Source: Breviolum minutum Mf 1.05b.01 (lineage: Eukaryota; Sar; Dinophyceae; Suessiales; Symbiodiniaceae). Taken from it: DNA of 64,000 nt. The position numbers were made by a program, and so were the translations under genes. Positions 13,655 to 26,169 of this stretch are shown here, in pieces (position 1 is the first letter of the stretch; each line of letters begins with the position of its first letter). Location: assembly GCA_000507305.1 (NCBI GenBank), contig DF239534.1, positions 63,630-127,629 on the forward strand, given 5' to 3'. Under the pieces are notes generated by a model that worked only from the letters and a program-made list of their open reading frames with translations, was not told the origin of the DNA and did no database searches.

Positions 13655-13852
13655 TTGACACTCCAGCAGCGGACAAAAACAAATCACAGAGCCTCCTCTC
13701 CCGCAGCAGCTCGGCGTATCGAACAAGCGGTAGCTGTGCACAGCTACAACCGCCGTGGCAAAGCAACCAGCGCTGGAGCCCAGTTGAAAGCAACGAAATT
13801 CAGGGCCAGTGAAAGCAAGATGCATGTCGTCGGCTTGAAACGGCCAAGCTGA
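13655..13852 (+). CDS. Coding-like ORF
   Basis: A 65-codon ORF in a GC-richer island. Reads SSPAAARRIEQAVAVHSYNR, KATSAGAQLKATKF and ends VVGLKRPS. The minus strand is also open for 86 codons. It may be a terminal exon; no family recognised. Confidence 0.3.
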   Translation: MTLQQRTKTNHRASSPAAARRIEQAVAVHSYNRRGKATSAGAQLKATKFRASESKMHVVGLKRPS

Positions 13853-14126
13853 AAACATATTTTTTGACCAGTACTGTTTACATGTTGGAAAAGACATGTA
13901 AAAGCTTTGACAAGTTACAATTTTGTCCTTTCACGGGCATCCCTTCAATTTCTGTGAGTACAGTGATGAACCATGATCCATGATCTGGTCAAACGTTAGG
14001 CCGCCTAGGTTTGTACATTTGGTTTCATTGGGCTAACTTGAAGAGAGAAGGGTGACTAATACTTCTATGATCTCCTATGCCCTGTTATTAACCTCTGAGA
14101 TATTCTTCTGGTGAGAGTTGTCCCCA

Positions 14127-14254
14127 TACAAATACAAATACAAATACAACAACAACAACAACAACAACAAATACAAATACAGCAACAACAACAACAACAA
14201 CAACAACAACAACCACCACCACCACCACCACCACAACAACAACAACAACAACAA
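14127..14254. repeat. Compound microsatellite acaaat/CAA/CAC
   Basis: Blocks of acaaat, CAA, again acaaat, CAA, CAC and CAA. It causes the poly-Gln, poly-Pro and poly-Cys frames here, none of which is a gene. Confidence 0.95.
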
Positions 14255-14872
14255 ATGATTAGCAATAGCGACACGAAACACGGAAATCGCCACCATCCAT
14301 TGCCATTGTTACATCAATGGTAAGAAGTTAAAACAAAAGAGCCAAGGCTGTACCAATTAGAACGTGATGATTTAAACATGTTCCAACATGTGCCTGAAGG
14401 CTGCACTAAACAATTGCTCAACAACCTCTGTCAAATCACACATCTACCAAAGAAATCAACATGGTGATCCCTATGATATGAAGTTTCAATCTACCAACAA
14501 AAACAAGTATATAGGGACTTTCAACACTTATATACTACCCTCTTTTTGGGTGTTTCTTCCTACATTTTCTCTCCCACTTCGATTCTCACGCTTCCCCCGG
14601 AGCTTCTTGGACCAACAAATAACCGGCCGCCTAGGTCCAAAGCCATAGCCGAAGTTTTGGGAAACCTGGCCCAACAAATCCCCCCCAACAGTCAGACTGT
14701 TGATGAATTTGTTCGACCGTCAATTTTGCTTGAAAAATCACATGCAAATTTGGTATCTACTATATACCAGCACCTTCCAAAGGGTGCCAATTAAACCCTA
14801 AGGGATGTGGAATTGACACCCTTTAACAACCATTTGGCACCCTTTGGAAGGTCCAGGTATATATATATATAT

Positions 14873-14990
14873 ATACACTCCCTAAAAACGAATAGTTCGC
14901 CCCTGGAAAATAGGAGCAAACCCCAAAAGGAAATGATCGTATTCCAACCATTGATCTTCAGGGGATATGTCAGTTTCAGGGCGGGTAAGT
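14873..14990. mobile_element. Family B element
   Basis: cactccctaaaaacgaatag ... atcttcaggggatatgtcagtttcagggcggg. It follows a TA run at 14856-14870. Confidence 0.65.
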
Positions 14991-16257
14991 GAGAGGTCTT
15001 TTTCTGGAAAGGTTGGTACATCATCCTTAAAAGCTGTCTTTCAGACTCGAAGTCCGGTAGTAACATGACTTGTTGTAGATTTATTCTCATCTCGGCACCA
15101 GAATTTATATAAGAATCACATACTTAGATGGAAATTCATGGCAAATTTCGGGATGTTTTGACATATTGCCTAAGGTCGCGAAACGGCACCCAGCAACCAT
15201 CAACTACCAGTTACAGTGGACAACCAATTGGACCCAAGCAGAAGCAACTTACTCCAACTCCGATGAAGGTCGATCACCCTTCAATAATTGGGATCAGTTG
15301 AGATTGTTGGACCTCCAATGGAACCAATAGGAGGAAACCATCTCCCCGGATATTTTTTTTCAAGCACTAAATTTCCTGTGAATGCCAGTAGTTCTAGCTA
15401 TGTACAACAGGGCCCGATGGTAGTACATGAATTCGGCCGGCTGCTACCCATCCCAAACAGAGTAAATAGAGTATAAGTATAAGCACATTGTAAATACAAT
15501 GTTTTCATTAACACACATGTTTGGCTTGTCTCAAACCTTACCCTTCCGCACACCTCTCTGACAACTTCACCTCATTCTGACTTCACCAATAATATTTATA
15601 TCAATGATCCTCTCCAACAACTGCTCAGCGGACAATGTATAAATCTCACTATCCCAAAATTATCGTTTCCTTCCCACTGGCCTTCAATCCCTTGCTAGGC
15701 AAAAAACTTAAGTCCCCCCTGCTAAAGTTAGTTAATGGTTTAGTGAGCTACCAAACCCAAAACCTCACGATCAACTCGAAAGGGCTGAGACAGCGGTCAT
15801 AAGGGACGATTCCAAAGATTGCCCAACTTTGCCAAGTGAGCCACGACAAAAACCCTCCAACTTTCCATTATACTGGTTGGTTAATGGGGGTTGATTACAA
15901 TCCCAATATAACTGGGTAGTATAGTTTCTATATAACCCAACCAACCAGGGTTTTTTCCTGGCTCAAGTGTCACAAAAAACCCTGCCTCAATCGAAGTGTG
16001 TCTGCTTCCTGTCAGAAATGGATCCATCTCCGGCGGCTTGTCAAACAAACAGCTCAGTTGGAAAGTCGCTGTTAGCTGTTTGTCAAGGAAGTCAACAAAA
16101 CATTTCAGTTTTGGGTCCATGAAATCTTACCTTGAATTTATGATAATAGGAACCCAATCAAGAAAAACCACCTTAACATTCAAAGCCAAACGTCCAACCA
16201 TCTAAAATGGCTCTGCAACCTCTGAATTTGCACAAAGCTGATGATACACAATTTTAC

Positions 16258-16368
16258 ACTCCCTGAAACTAACATAGCACCTGAATATAGGCCGGGCCCC
16301 ACAAGGAAAGTTCATCTTCGAACCATTGAATTTCAGGGGCTATGTCAGTTTGAGGGAGGGAAACTTCT
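16258..16368. mobile_element. Family B element
   Basis: cactccctgaaactaacatagcacctga ... ttcaggggctatgtcagtttgagggaggg; one of the best-kept copies. Confidence 0.75.
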
Positions 16369-16879
16369 ATTATAATATTCAATAAACATGATCATTTATA
16401 TTATTGCCACATTGAATATTTTGATGATCTATAATATATACTGTCTTTACCCTATCAATCTTGGCAACAATATGAAGTCATCGTGTTGTGTTTCAAACTC
16501 CATGCAAAGTCAGTACCATTACTTAAATCCTTCCCTCCCCAAATGATATCCTTCTCTAAACTGCCAGCATGAGCCCTTGGAACAAAAGCAGCTGGCTAGC
16601 GGCTATGCTATGCTGCTACCCCGTTTCCCGTCGGCCTCCTCCTGGGTGATGTTCACTTTGGTAAATTGCCTGGAAGTTTTTGATGGTTTCACCGCTGCGA
16701 AACAGCTGACAAGCAAAGCACATGGATGGTGCAAGCACTTCAAACATGTGTCACATATCTAATTGAGTAGAGTAAACTCTCAAAGGTGGTCCATTCAAAA
16801 CATAATATATATTTCATCAACAATACATACAATACAAGTCATGTTACATTATAGTATCCTGTAAATATCATATACCTGC

Positions 16880-16968
16880 TGGAAAGTAGATGGCACAACT
16901 CCCATGTATTGGTTTATCATGGCCCTTTACTAAGCCACCTTTTGGGAGTTGCGCCATCTACTTTCACC
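16880..16968. repeat. Isolated inverted repeat
   Basis: gaaagtagatggcacaactccca pairs with tgggagttgcgccatctactttc over a 40-bp loop: one mismatch in 23. It does not match families A-D. Confidence 0.8.
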
Positions 16969-17162
16969 ACAGTGTATATAAATAATCCATCATAATCATC
17001 AATATCTTATTACAAAATGCTGAAAAGATGGATCCAACAGCTCCATAGATCCAAAAATGGGATGCTTTTTTTCTACCTCCAAACCTCGGTTTGGAATAAG
17101 AATCGATACCCTCCTGGTAAACTGACAAATAGCAAGGATATCCCCATCTCCAAATAGGAAAT

Positions 17163-17273
17163 ACACCCCAGAAATCTAACATAGATACCAACCATTGCCA
17201 TGTTTAAAGGGAATTAGATACCTTTTCCAACCCATCATCTTGGGTATCCATGTAAGTTTTCGGCGGTGTACAT
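17163..17273. mobile_element. Family B element
   Basis: acaccccagaaatctaacatagata ... tatccatgtaagttttcggcggtgt. Confidence 0.65.
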
Positions 17274-17844
17274 CTTCATTTCGGGTCAATTTTCCATTGC
17301 TATCTTAGTTTACCGGAGTGTGCATAGTTTTTTTGCAATTTTCCTCTTGATTTGCACTAGAAGTACTGATCTTTTCTTTAGGTTTCAAAAATTGACATAA
17401 GAACCGACAAATGATAGATGAATGTCTTCTATACTTGGCAACCCTTAGGTCCCCTGTGAAAAGTTAAACTTTGAGTCAGTGGGGCCCACAGGTAAAATCC
17501 CACGATCAACTCTAAGGGGCGTTCAAGGAATAAGGGTAAACTAAGATGTGCCAAGGATAGACATACCCCTTTGGGTATGTCTAAGTCACTGGCACATGCC
17601 GATCACCATGAACTTGGAACCCACAATTTAAAAAACAAAAAAACAAACAGAAAGCGGCAAAAATTCCAAGTCTTCCTGGAACCATCCCCCAAAATCGTCA
17701 ATGAAATACATGGTGGAACTTCATGTGGAACTCACTCTCATACTGTCTCTTTTCCATCATCCTACATTGACTTGCATAACACTTTTCCAGAACCCTACAC
17801 ACCCTATTGTCTACTGTGCACCCTGACGATTCTTTCATATGCAC

Positions 17845-17949
17845 CTTTTGCGTTTAAGCAAAGCCCCTTCAAACCCCCGGCATCCCTCCAGTGCCTGATG
17901 TTTCGACGCATGGGTTGCTTCACTCTCGGCATCGATGGGGGGCGGGGTA
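17845..17949 (-). CDS. Candidate exon
   Basis: Strong acceptor (tatgtcttcgcag) and donor gtgcat, 105 nt. Reads TPPPIDAESEATHASKHQAL then CRGFEGALLKRKR. A second open minus-strand frame (RVKQPMRRNIRHWRDAGG) overlaps it. Confidence 0.38.
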
Positions 17950-18350
17950 CTGCGAAGACATAGGGCTTCAGATCTGCTTTCGACGAGCCCAACAGAATCG
18001 ACACCTTGGTGCTGTCACGTTGGGGGTAGTGAAAGGGGGAGATTTTATATTATAAGTGATACCTTAAGGTAAACTTAGATGACAAAAAAAAACAAAAAAG
18101 TAGGTTAGTGAAGGGTCCTTATAAACTAATATGTAGGGACTGTGCCCTCTACTTTTCCATTACTGTATCTGATTTTAGAATCATAAGATTTTGGGGCAAT
18201 CATAGGAAAATTGCATAAAACATCTTGTTCTGTTACAATGAGTCTCTGGATGAACCATTTTTTCGGTCAGTTTTTTTTTTCGCCAGGGACATGTTTTCGC
18301 TAAAATGGGTTCCCGGGTTCCTTCTGCCTGTGTGGCGGTTCTTGATCTTG

Positions 18351-18373
18351 GAGTCCACGGAGACCGTGGACTC
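18351..18373. repeat. Perfect 10-bp hairpin with 3-nt loop
   Basis: gagtccacgg-aga-ccgtggactc. On either side, cccgggttccttctg (18312) and cccgggggttccttctgg (18373) form a direct repeat around it. Confidence 0.85.
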
Positions 18374-19057
18374 CCGGGGGTTCCTTCTGGCCCATTGACT
18401 TTTTGTCTAACAAAAAGATCATTCCCTAAGGATCTGAACGGTATGTCCGATTGGAAAGGGATTGATTATCTACAATCCTATGACCTGGGGATGAGATGGC
18501 GGGGACCATCAATCCTACGATTTTCGGGAGGGGTCTGGATTCTTAGGTCTTAGGGATTCTGAAGATTCATTTTTCCACAAATGAGGAAGGATAAGCAAGG
18601 CTAAGCAATAGGGTTTTTTTGAAACCAATGCCCATAGAATACTCCGTATGGTACATTTACCATCATTTACTTAAATATTTATCATTAAAGAAATCGACCA
18701 AATGTAGGTAAATATACCATACCATGGATGGTTATGGGTTCCATTCCAAAACACCAAACAAAAATCCCCCAGAATCGTGTTGTGAACAACAAACCCTCAC
18801 CACCAAGCCACGTTAGGGCCACGCAAAGCCATGGGAGGGGATAAGGGCAAGCAATCCAATGGCAGGAGTACCTAGATTCCCAGGGCGTTCCGAGTTGCAG
18901 GCAAAATTTCCAGTGAAAATCCCAATTTGCACATAGATACCGAAAAACAGCTGAAGTTCCATGAAGTTCCAAACATATCCACGAATTAAAATGGTTGTTT
19001 CAGGTTGGATGATTCCAAACCTTGGGTTAAATAGTGCAACTTTTCACGATTTCCATC

Positions 19058-19162
19058 CATCCAAAAATGGTTGGATGTAAAAAATGGTGGTTTCCAATAG
19101 GAATCTCCAAACTTCCAGGAGTCTATTTTCAGGGGCGTTTGCTGTTAGTTTCAGGGAGGGTA
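19058..19162. mobile_element. Family B element (left end worn)
   Basis: Right end ttttcaggggcgtttgctgttagtttcagggaggg is clear; the left end has lost the ccctgaaact block. Confidence 0.5.
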
Positions 19163-19329
19163 TATACCTGGGGAAACCTGTTGAGATCCATTTTCGTTTG
19201 CCGAGGGATGTTGAAAAAAGCAAATAAAGCTAGAAGTAGTTCCGACGAATCATCTTCTAATTCAAGAGGATGTGGATGTATATATCTTGTTTGTTGGTAT
19301 GCCTACATGTTATATACAGTTCAGTGTGA

Positions 19330-19440
19330 TTACCCTTCCTGAAACTTACATAGCACGTGAAAAATGGCTTCCCAAAATGAAACTAGTTTTCCAACCATCC
19401 ATGTTCAAGGGCGAAACTGCTAGTTTAGGGGAGGGTATGT
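19330..19440. mobile_element. Family B element
   Basis: acccttcctgaaacttacatagcac ... ggcgaaactgctagtttaggggagggta. Confidence 0.65.
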
Positions 19441-19458
19441 ATACCATATAGTTCATGC

Positions 19459-19541
19459 GACATAGTGCAACAGCGCTTCCCCTTTTATTTAGGAATTTCA
19501 TACGGACATAGTGCAACAGCGCTTCCCCTTTTATTTAGGAA
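19459..19541 (+). repeat. 37-bp exact direct duplication
   Basis: gacatagtgcaacagcgcttcc and the following 15 bases occur at 19459-19495 and again at 19505-19541, nine bases apart. Confidence 0.9.
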
Positions 19542-19668
19542 CATGCGGGGCGCCACAACTATCTGGCGAAATGATTTCATATGATGATGTCATATATGTG
19601 ACATCTTCAAATCCCCTAAATTCAGGAAAATTAAATATGTTTCTTATTGTTTCTTATTGAAACGACCT

Positions 19669-19854
19669 TCACCTTTTTTTCAGTAAGGTTGTTCTCCATT
19701 CACCCTCCACGCAAAAACTTCGTTTTGGAGCGTTCCAGGTCGTTCCACCTGTTTCTCCAACTCCTTTCGTGGGCAAAAGAGTTGTGTCGCCACCCTGCTC
19801 CTGGCAAACCTGTTTCACCAAAAAACGCTTGGCAGGCGCGAAATCCCTGGGCAT
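19669..19854 (-). CDS. Coding-like ORF
   Basis: 61 codons, reads FAPAKRFLVKQVCQEQGGDT then LPTKGVGETGGTTWNAPK. An acceptor (gtgaaacag) lies inside it. Flanked by repeats; no family recognised. Confidence 0.25.
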   Translation of the reverse strand: MPRDFAPAKRFLVKQVCQEQGGDTTLLPTKGVGETGGTTWNAPKRSFCVEGEWRTTLLKKR

Positions 19855-19875
19855 TTTTGCTTAAAGGGATTCTAT

Positions 19876-19955
19876 AGGGGGTGGTTAAGCCACTCATCTG
19901 AAAAATATTTGTCAAATTGGATCATTTCCCCAAGGATGGGGTGAAACCACGGAGG
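19876..19955. mobile_element. Family A fragment
   Basis: gggggtggttaagccactcat start and the core aaatattgtcaaattgg-like block; the right end is shortened to gtgaaaccacgg. Confidence 0.5.
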
Positions 19956-20045
19956 ATTAAAATTTATACATGGCATCATTTCTGCAATGATCTATCTGCG
20001 AAGTGTTTTGTATCAAATCGTCGTTTATATAGTTAGTTTTCCGGC

Positions 20046-20070
20046 TCTCTCTCGCTCTCTCTCTCTCTTT
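20046..20070. repeat. (CT)n tract
   Basis: ctctctctcgctctctctctctct; simple repeat. Confidence 0.9.
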
Positions 20071-21752
20071 ATCTCAATGTTTCCTATGTGTTTCTCTTGT
20101 CTTTCTACAGATATAACATGATTTTAATGATCTCGTGATACCTCTATACTCTAGATCTCTCGGGAAAGGAACATGCATGACAGTCTTGCTGCCCATGTCA
20201 TGAGACTAATCAAATTATAAGAAAAAACACATGTAACATCCTGTACCCAAATGCAGTTCAACAAAATGACCTCTACTCAAAACATGTTTCAAGATAATTA
20301 CTGTGGATTGAGAATGTATCAACTGATATGGAAGGATATTATCGCATTCATTCCATCTTCATTCCAACTGGCCCAGGATTTTGACCATCTATATATCTAA
20401 GTTACAAAACCAGTAGCCCAAAGGATACAGAATCCTTCACCGGAAGCTCTGCGCATCGCTCTCCCATAAGCAGTGCTTCAGCAATATGCGATTAAAACAA
20501 ATACTTGGCATAACGTATTATAATATGTTGTGATCATTCATTCCAAAGTACCTAGTTTATCAGTTTTCTATACTTCAGCAAAATAGTTTCAGTGGTTTCA
20601 ATCTGGTGTTTGCATATATCCACATTCAAAAACGTCAAGGAAATTGCCAAGGAAACGCATTGCACCTCTTGCTCGCCAGCAAAGCATCAGGCACTCGAGG
20701 TGTCTCAAAGACACGGGCCTTAAAGGTATGGAAGCACCATTTGTGTGAATTGCAAGGTTGTGTATATAATGAATGATGTCAAGTATGCATGAATTACATA
20801 GTTACACTATGTATGTAATGAATATATAAATGTAAATCTGATTGCATTTGACCATGTTGCCAAAGAAACTGGAGGCATACACAGAGTTTTTTTTGGTTCA
20901 TCTTCATATCTTCACTATCCTCCCTTGCAGTTGTCTATCCATCCATCCATGTACATCTATCATATTGGTTTATTCATCTACAGTATCTGGAAATACAAGT
21001 TGCACTTGTTTTCATTACGTTATACGTGGATGCAAATAGGGTATACAAATATAAATAAATATCATCGGATGAATGGCCAAAAGCCTCTCCACAACTATCT
21101 AACCCCTTCAATATTCAAGGACAATCCATCAGAACTCACGTCACTTTTCAGTTGTCAATCAATCACAGGTCGGTTTTTTTTTGTGTATTCTTGGCCCCTT
21201 CTGAAGAGGATTATTACTTGGAGATACTTGGGGTATACCTAGAATAGCACCAGCCACCAACATTAAACAGCCACCAACAATTGGCTGAATCCTTCAATAC
21301 GATTATAAACAGGCACTCAGCACATGCCACATATCCACTGATCCACCATCCAGCCACAATGACCACAAAACCCCTTGTGGCGTCCGGTTGGACATAAACC
21401 ATGCGACTTTTCCACTCAATGCACCATCCAGCAACCTGCACAAATACCTCAGTGGACCGTGGATGAAACCCTGAGTGTCAATATGATGGACCCATATGCA
21501 CATCGAATGCTACCCCCAATTTCTTCAGGATATATAGAAACCCAAAAGGAAAGGCTTGTTTTCCAACCATCATTTTTTCAGGGGTGAACATGTTAAACTT
21601 TGGGGGTGCAAAAAAACTTATCAAAAAATGATGGATCTGACCGCATGTGTGTTGACTTTACATGGGTCCCAAAGACCTGAAACCGCGGAAAGTCTGAGCA
21701 AAGAACAAGAAAACAGTTTAACTTAGATCTCCGTAAAAACGATGGGAAATCC

Positions 21753-21869
21753 GTATGGGGGTGTTTCCTAAAATGGTGGGTTTCCCCAACAACCATAGGT
21801 TTTCCTACTAAAAATGATCATTTTGGGGTGTTTGGGGGATACCCCTATTTTTGGAAACACCCATATAGG
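21753..21869. mobile_element. Family C inverted-repeat element, copy 1
   Basis: tatgggggtgtttcctaaaa paired with ttttggaaacacccatatag; inner motif gatcattttggggt. Confidence 0.7.
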
Positions 21870-22528
21870 TGTATCTTCAAATCCAATTTCTTCGCTATAT
21901 ATATTTTCTTTTTTCGACTAACACGGTTTTTCGGTGCCAATAGCTCCAGCCGTGGTGCTGCAACATCGGATTTTTTTCATCGCAAGGGGTTGACCTTGGT
22001 GTTTGGTTGTGATAGCTGGGAAATCTTCGGGAAGTGACTGTGAAAATAAACCAGCCCCTAAGAATCATTGGACCCTCCAAAAAAAGAGGGGTTTGGATCT
22101 GTTGTCCGCAGGGTTTAGGGATCTCCAAACCACTACTTTTGAGATCCCAAGATTCTTAGAAGTTTCGAAATTCAAACAATTCTGACCCAAATGTGTATCA
22201 AACATAGTTGGAACTGGGTTACCCAATTTGATGCTGTTTTGATGGAAAAAGGCATTCTTGTTGTTTTGAAAGCCTTTTTTGGGGGGGAGGGTTCAACAGC
22301 TGAAACAAAAGCACGCATGGGTTCCAGGTACTGTATGTTGCAGGTATATATCTATGAGACAACCTTAAACACCAGCTTTTTAAACTTTGAACTTCTTACA
22401 AGTCTCCGAGAAGGCAAGCAGCAAAAGGTTTACTCCCATGCAAAGAAAACATCCAAGTAAATCGTATTGCCAGTCTGGTATGTCTATAGATTTTACTATT
22501 TATATAGTGAATATATAGTTGTTACATT

Positions 22529-22634
22529 ACCCCCCCGAAAACTAACATGGAACCTGAAAATGATGGTTTCTAATAGGAATCTCCTCTTCCAGGGGTTCAT
22601 TTTCAGGTTCCATGTTAGTTTTCCGGGGTGTAAT
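22529..22634. mobile_element. Family B element
   Basis: cccccgaaaactaacatggaacctgaaaat paired with attttcaggttccatgttagttttccgggg: near-perfect 29-bp inverted ends. Confidence 0.8.
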
Positions 22635-22735
22635 AACATGATTCTATGTGCCCAGCTCCAAAGGTACTGCAGGAAAAAACAAAATCAGTTAGAGGTTGTC
22701 AATGGCAGTAGATGTTTATATAGCACGTATCACCA

Positions 22736-22849
22736 AATGGGGTGTTTCCAAAAATAGTGGGGTACCCCAAAATGGATGGTTTATAATTGGAATCCCTACT
22801 AAAAGGGATGATTTGGGGGTACCCCTATTTTCGGAAACATCCATATAGG
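22736..22849. mobile_element. Family C inverted-repeat element, copy 2
   Basis: aatggggtgtttccaaaaat and attttcggaaacatccatat ends with inner ggggtacccc blocks; same plan as the copy 0.9 kb upstream. Confidence 0.7.
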
Positions 22850-23174
22850 CAGCTGTAACAAGCATTCAATCACATAGATCGTTGAAAGTAACAACTCACA
22901 CTACTTGTTCGCAGTAAGAACCCGATGTGCAGAACATCCAGCTCTGTTTTCAATGGGCATTGGACACTTATCATACTTATCCTTGCTACTGGAATCCGGT
23001 AGTTGAACCTGATTTGCATGGCTAAAAAAAACGGCTGATGTTTGGGCTGGCCATCCCCTTTACAGCTTGGCGGTTTCAACTTAATCTGGATCACCGCCTG
23101 GCCCAAGGGATCCAACTACACCCTCGAAAAACTAACGAATGACTGGCTTGGAAAATTCCAACCATTGGAAGATG

Positions 23175-23283
23175 TACACCCCGTGAAACTAGCAGTTCGC
23201 ACCTGAAAATCGATGGTGGGAATACTAGTTTCCTTTTGGGAAGGCCCATTTTCAGGTGCTATGTTAGTTTTAGGGAGGGTATC
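23175..23283. mobile_element. Family B element
   Basis: caccccgtgaaactagcagttcgcacctga ... tcaggtgctatgttagttttagggaggg. Confidence 0.7.
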
Positions 23284-24594
23284 TCCTATAAAAAATGGTG
23301 ATTTTGTCCCATTGCCATGTTAGTTTTTGGAGGGGTTAATTGAGATTTCACCGTCCCAAGTAATTACTGCAGGACCTTTCTGGGGAACGATCACATATCC
23401 CCCTACCGCTATCTCCGGCACTTTCGCTCGATGTTAGTTTGAGGGTTATCATTCCTTCAACTGGATGCTTCTTGATGGACTAGATTCCTAGATACAAGAA
23501 ATAATCATGCCCATACAATCCATGTGTGGGATATTTACCTACATGTTGGTTAATTATGATGGTAAATCTATAGGTAAATATTAACAATATATGGATTTTA
23601 TGGGATGGCTAATTCGAGTTGAGGGGCCCGGATTGTGTCAAACGGTCAAACCTTTCAGCTGGTGCATTTTAACAGTCAATGGTCGGAAAAACAAAAAGCC
23701 TTAGATGAAACTCATTTTGCCTCAACTTAGATTTGCTTCAGGTGGTTGGAACAAAATTGAAAACCTTCCCCAAATGGTGGTTTAACGGTGATTTACCATG
23801 CTAAATGGTGGTTTAATTGGCAGTTTAATGGTGATTTATGATGGTAGAATCTGTCTCCCATCCACTGGCTGGCGCTTCCCAACGTGGCAGCTTCCGCCAC
23901 GCGAACCATCACCTTGTCCCGGGACAAAACGACAGCGACCAACGAACTACTTCTACGAGTTTGGGATGGGATGCCCACCAAAACAAAACAAAACAGTAAG
24001 GCAAACTTCGGATGTACACATGCTCGCAACAACATTGGCCGCAAAACACAACGAATTCAACATGTTGTGTTACTTTAACTTTGGCACTTTGTCGGCAGTT
24101 ACTATGACTCAGTATGACTTGGGGGGGGTCCCCTTAGCCAAAACAACATGGCACTGGCACTGGGATTCATGAAAGGGTCCCTGCAGTAGAACTTGTTTTG
24201 GTGTTTATTGCCTTTAGACCTCAAATTCCGATTCTAATTGCACTCCCTGAAGCTAACATGGCACCTCAAATTTGATGCCTTGAAGATGTTGGAAGACTAA
24301 TACTTTCCTTTTGCCTTTGATCCTGTTGTGGGGGTTAGATATGTGAGGGTTAGATCAGGGGGGTTTAGCTCTAAAGATTTTTTTTCTTAAATAAAGATTT
24401 TTAAAGATTTTTAAGTAAATGTCCTTTGTTTTCTTCCATTTTTTGCTCATTTTTTTTGATAAATTTATTAAACAGACCAAAACAAAAACTAAACCTTGAA
24501 CCTGAAGTACTACTGGCAAGTGCTTGTAGTACTCGTAATACCTACAGTGCCTGTAGTACCAGTAGCACGTGTAGTAAACTATAGATTAAAAGGG

Positions 24595-25180
24595 AACCAT
24601 GGAACACAATGTACAAACTGAAAGGAACATTTAGGAACAATGTAAAGACAATAGTAAAGAAATAATCGGAGAAACAATGTACAATGTACGATGTACATCT
24701 TGCAAGAAGCAGCTCGAAACACAATGTACAAATTACAAGAAATTTGAGAAACAAATGTACAAGTTTGGAAACAACATCTACAAGTGTAGAGGAAAATGTG
24801 GAAACACAATGTACAAACCAAAGGAAATTTGGAAACACGATGGACAAATTCAGAAAAAAATCTCGGAAGAACAATGTACAACTTGAAGGAAAATTTGGAA
24901 ACTAAATGTACAGATTTGAAGGGACTTGTGCAAACACTAGGTACAAATTTCAAAGGGAATTTGGGAGGGAACAATGTAAAAAAGGGAAAGGAACATTTGG
25001 AGAAACAACTGTTCAGTGTACAATGTACAACTTACAGGAAAGCTTGGAAACACAATGTACACATAAAAAGAACATTTGAGAAACAAACGTACAAATGAAA
25101 GGAAAGATTAGAAACAAAATGTACAAATGTAAAAGGACGTTTGGAGAAACACATGTACAAATTCGAAGGTAACTTTGGAA
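24595..25180 (+). repeat. Left arm: ~30-bp repeats (ggaaac-acaatgtacaaa)
   Basis: About 20 degenerate head-to-tail units sharing ttggaaacacaatgtacaaa. It is purine- and A-rich, so it produces open frames in both directions that are not genes. Confidence 0.85.
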
Positions 25181-25379
25181 ACAACATGTCAAATTTTGAA
25201 GAGAGTTTTGAAATCGAAAGTCTTTGTGCATTGCTTTGCCAAATTTGCCTTTCAAACATCTCCTGTAGTTTGTACACTGCTTTCACAAATTCGCCTTTTA
25301 TAGAAAGTACTATATATCTTTAAATTTGGCCTACAAAAAAAGTAGTATCGTAGCAGTTGTATTTGTATTTTTCATTTTT

Positions 25380-26010
25380 TGTTGCCAAATTTGGCTTTAA
25401 AGAAAAATGTATAGCAGCTGTGTATGCACATTGTGCAATTGTTTGCCGAATTTAGCTTTAACCTGTGCATTTTTGTTTGCCAAATTTAGCTTTAAAACGC
25501 GCAATTGTTTTGGCCAAATTTAGCTTCAAAATGTGCAATTGTTTGCCAAATTTAGCTTTAACATGTGCTGCTTTTTTGTAGCGTTAAAACCTGCAATGGT
25601 TCTTGTCAAATTTAGCCTTAACATTTGCAATTGCTTGCCAAATTTAGCTTTAACATGTGCATGCTTTTTGAACTATAGCTTTAAGGTGTGCAATTCTTTG
25701 CCAAATTTAGCTTTAAAGCAATAGCTTGCCCAATTTAGCTTCGACACGTGCATGTTTTTTGCCAAATATAGCTTTAAAATGTGCCATAATTTGCCAAGTT
25801 TTATTTTAAAATGCGGTTGTTTTTGCCAAATTGAGCTTAAACATGCAATTATTTTTGCCAAATTTATCTTTAAAGCGGCCATTTGTGTTTGCCAAAAAGG
25901 TTTTTCGCAAAAAAAAGGCACATTTTAAATCTAGACATGGCAAAAGATTGCATATGTTAAAGCTAAATTTGGCTTAAAAACATGCACATTTCAAAGCTAA
26001 ATTTGGCAAC
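25380..26010. repeat. Core array: tttgccaaatttagctttaa units
   Basis: About 15 degenerate units of ~30 bp with caaatttagctttaa and tgtgcaattg. From about 25915 to 26010 the units run in the opposite direction (aaagctaaatttggc), so the core is itself partly palindromic. Confidence 0.85.
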
Positions 26011-26019
26011 CGATTCAAT

Positions 26020-26110
26020 TGATCTGACCCCCTGGTCTGACCCCCACGAATCTAACCCCCACGGATCTAACCCCCACGGATCTAACCCCCACGAATCTAA
26101 CCCTCAGAAC
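26020..26110. repeat. Core array: gatctaacccccac units
   Basis: Five to six head-to-tail copies of a 17-nt unit (cggatctaacccccac). Single copies of the same motif, in opposite orientation, occur in both outer ends of the foldback at 24333 and 28330. Confidence 0.85.
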
Positions 26111-26169
26111 AAATTCAAGGAAATTGCGCATTTTGAAGCTAAATGAGGGCTTGAATTACTTGTGGAGAA

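Larger units (their letters stand above)
14991..17840. other. Gene-poor stretch
   Basis: Two family B elements and one isolated hairpin; no coding frame stands out. Confidence 0.55.
19956..24239. other. Gene-poor stretch
   Basis: Families B and C, and one GC-richer spot at 20648-20728 bounded by ccaag and gtatgg that could be a tiny exon. The ORFs at 23793-24172 overlap on both strands and show no clear coding bias. Confidence 0.5.

Noticed and set aside
14065..14323. Poly-Cys, poly-Leu/Trp and poly-Gln ORFs
   Set aside because: Produced by a compound trinucleotide repeat.
18305..18553. 82-codon plus ORF (GSRVPSACVAVLDLG start)
   Set aside because: Contains the hairpin and direct repeat, no splice signals, no coding-like continuation.
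20648..20728. Possible small structured RNA (gtgtc-tcaaa-gacac hairpin)
   Set aside because: Only a five-base stem and no other conserved RNA features; a tiny exon is as likely.
25380..26110. Regular repeats that might be a CRISPR array
   Set aside because: Units are degenerate, without unique spacers, inside a palindromic eukaryotic element.
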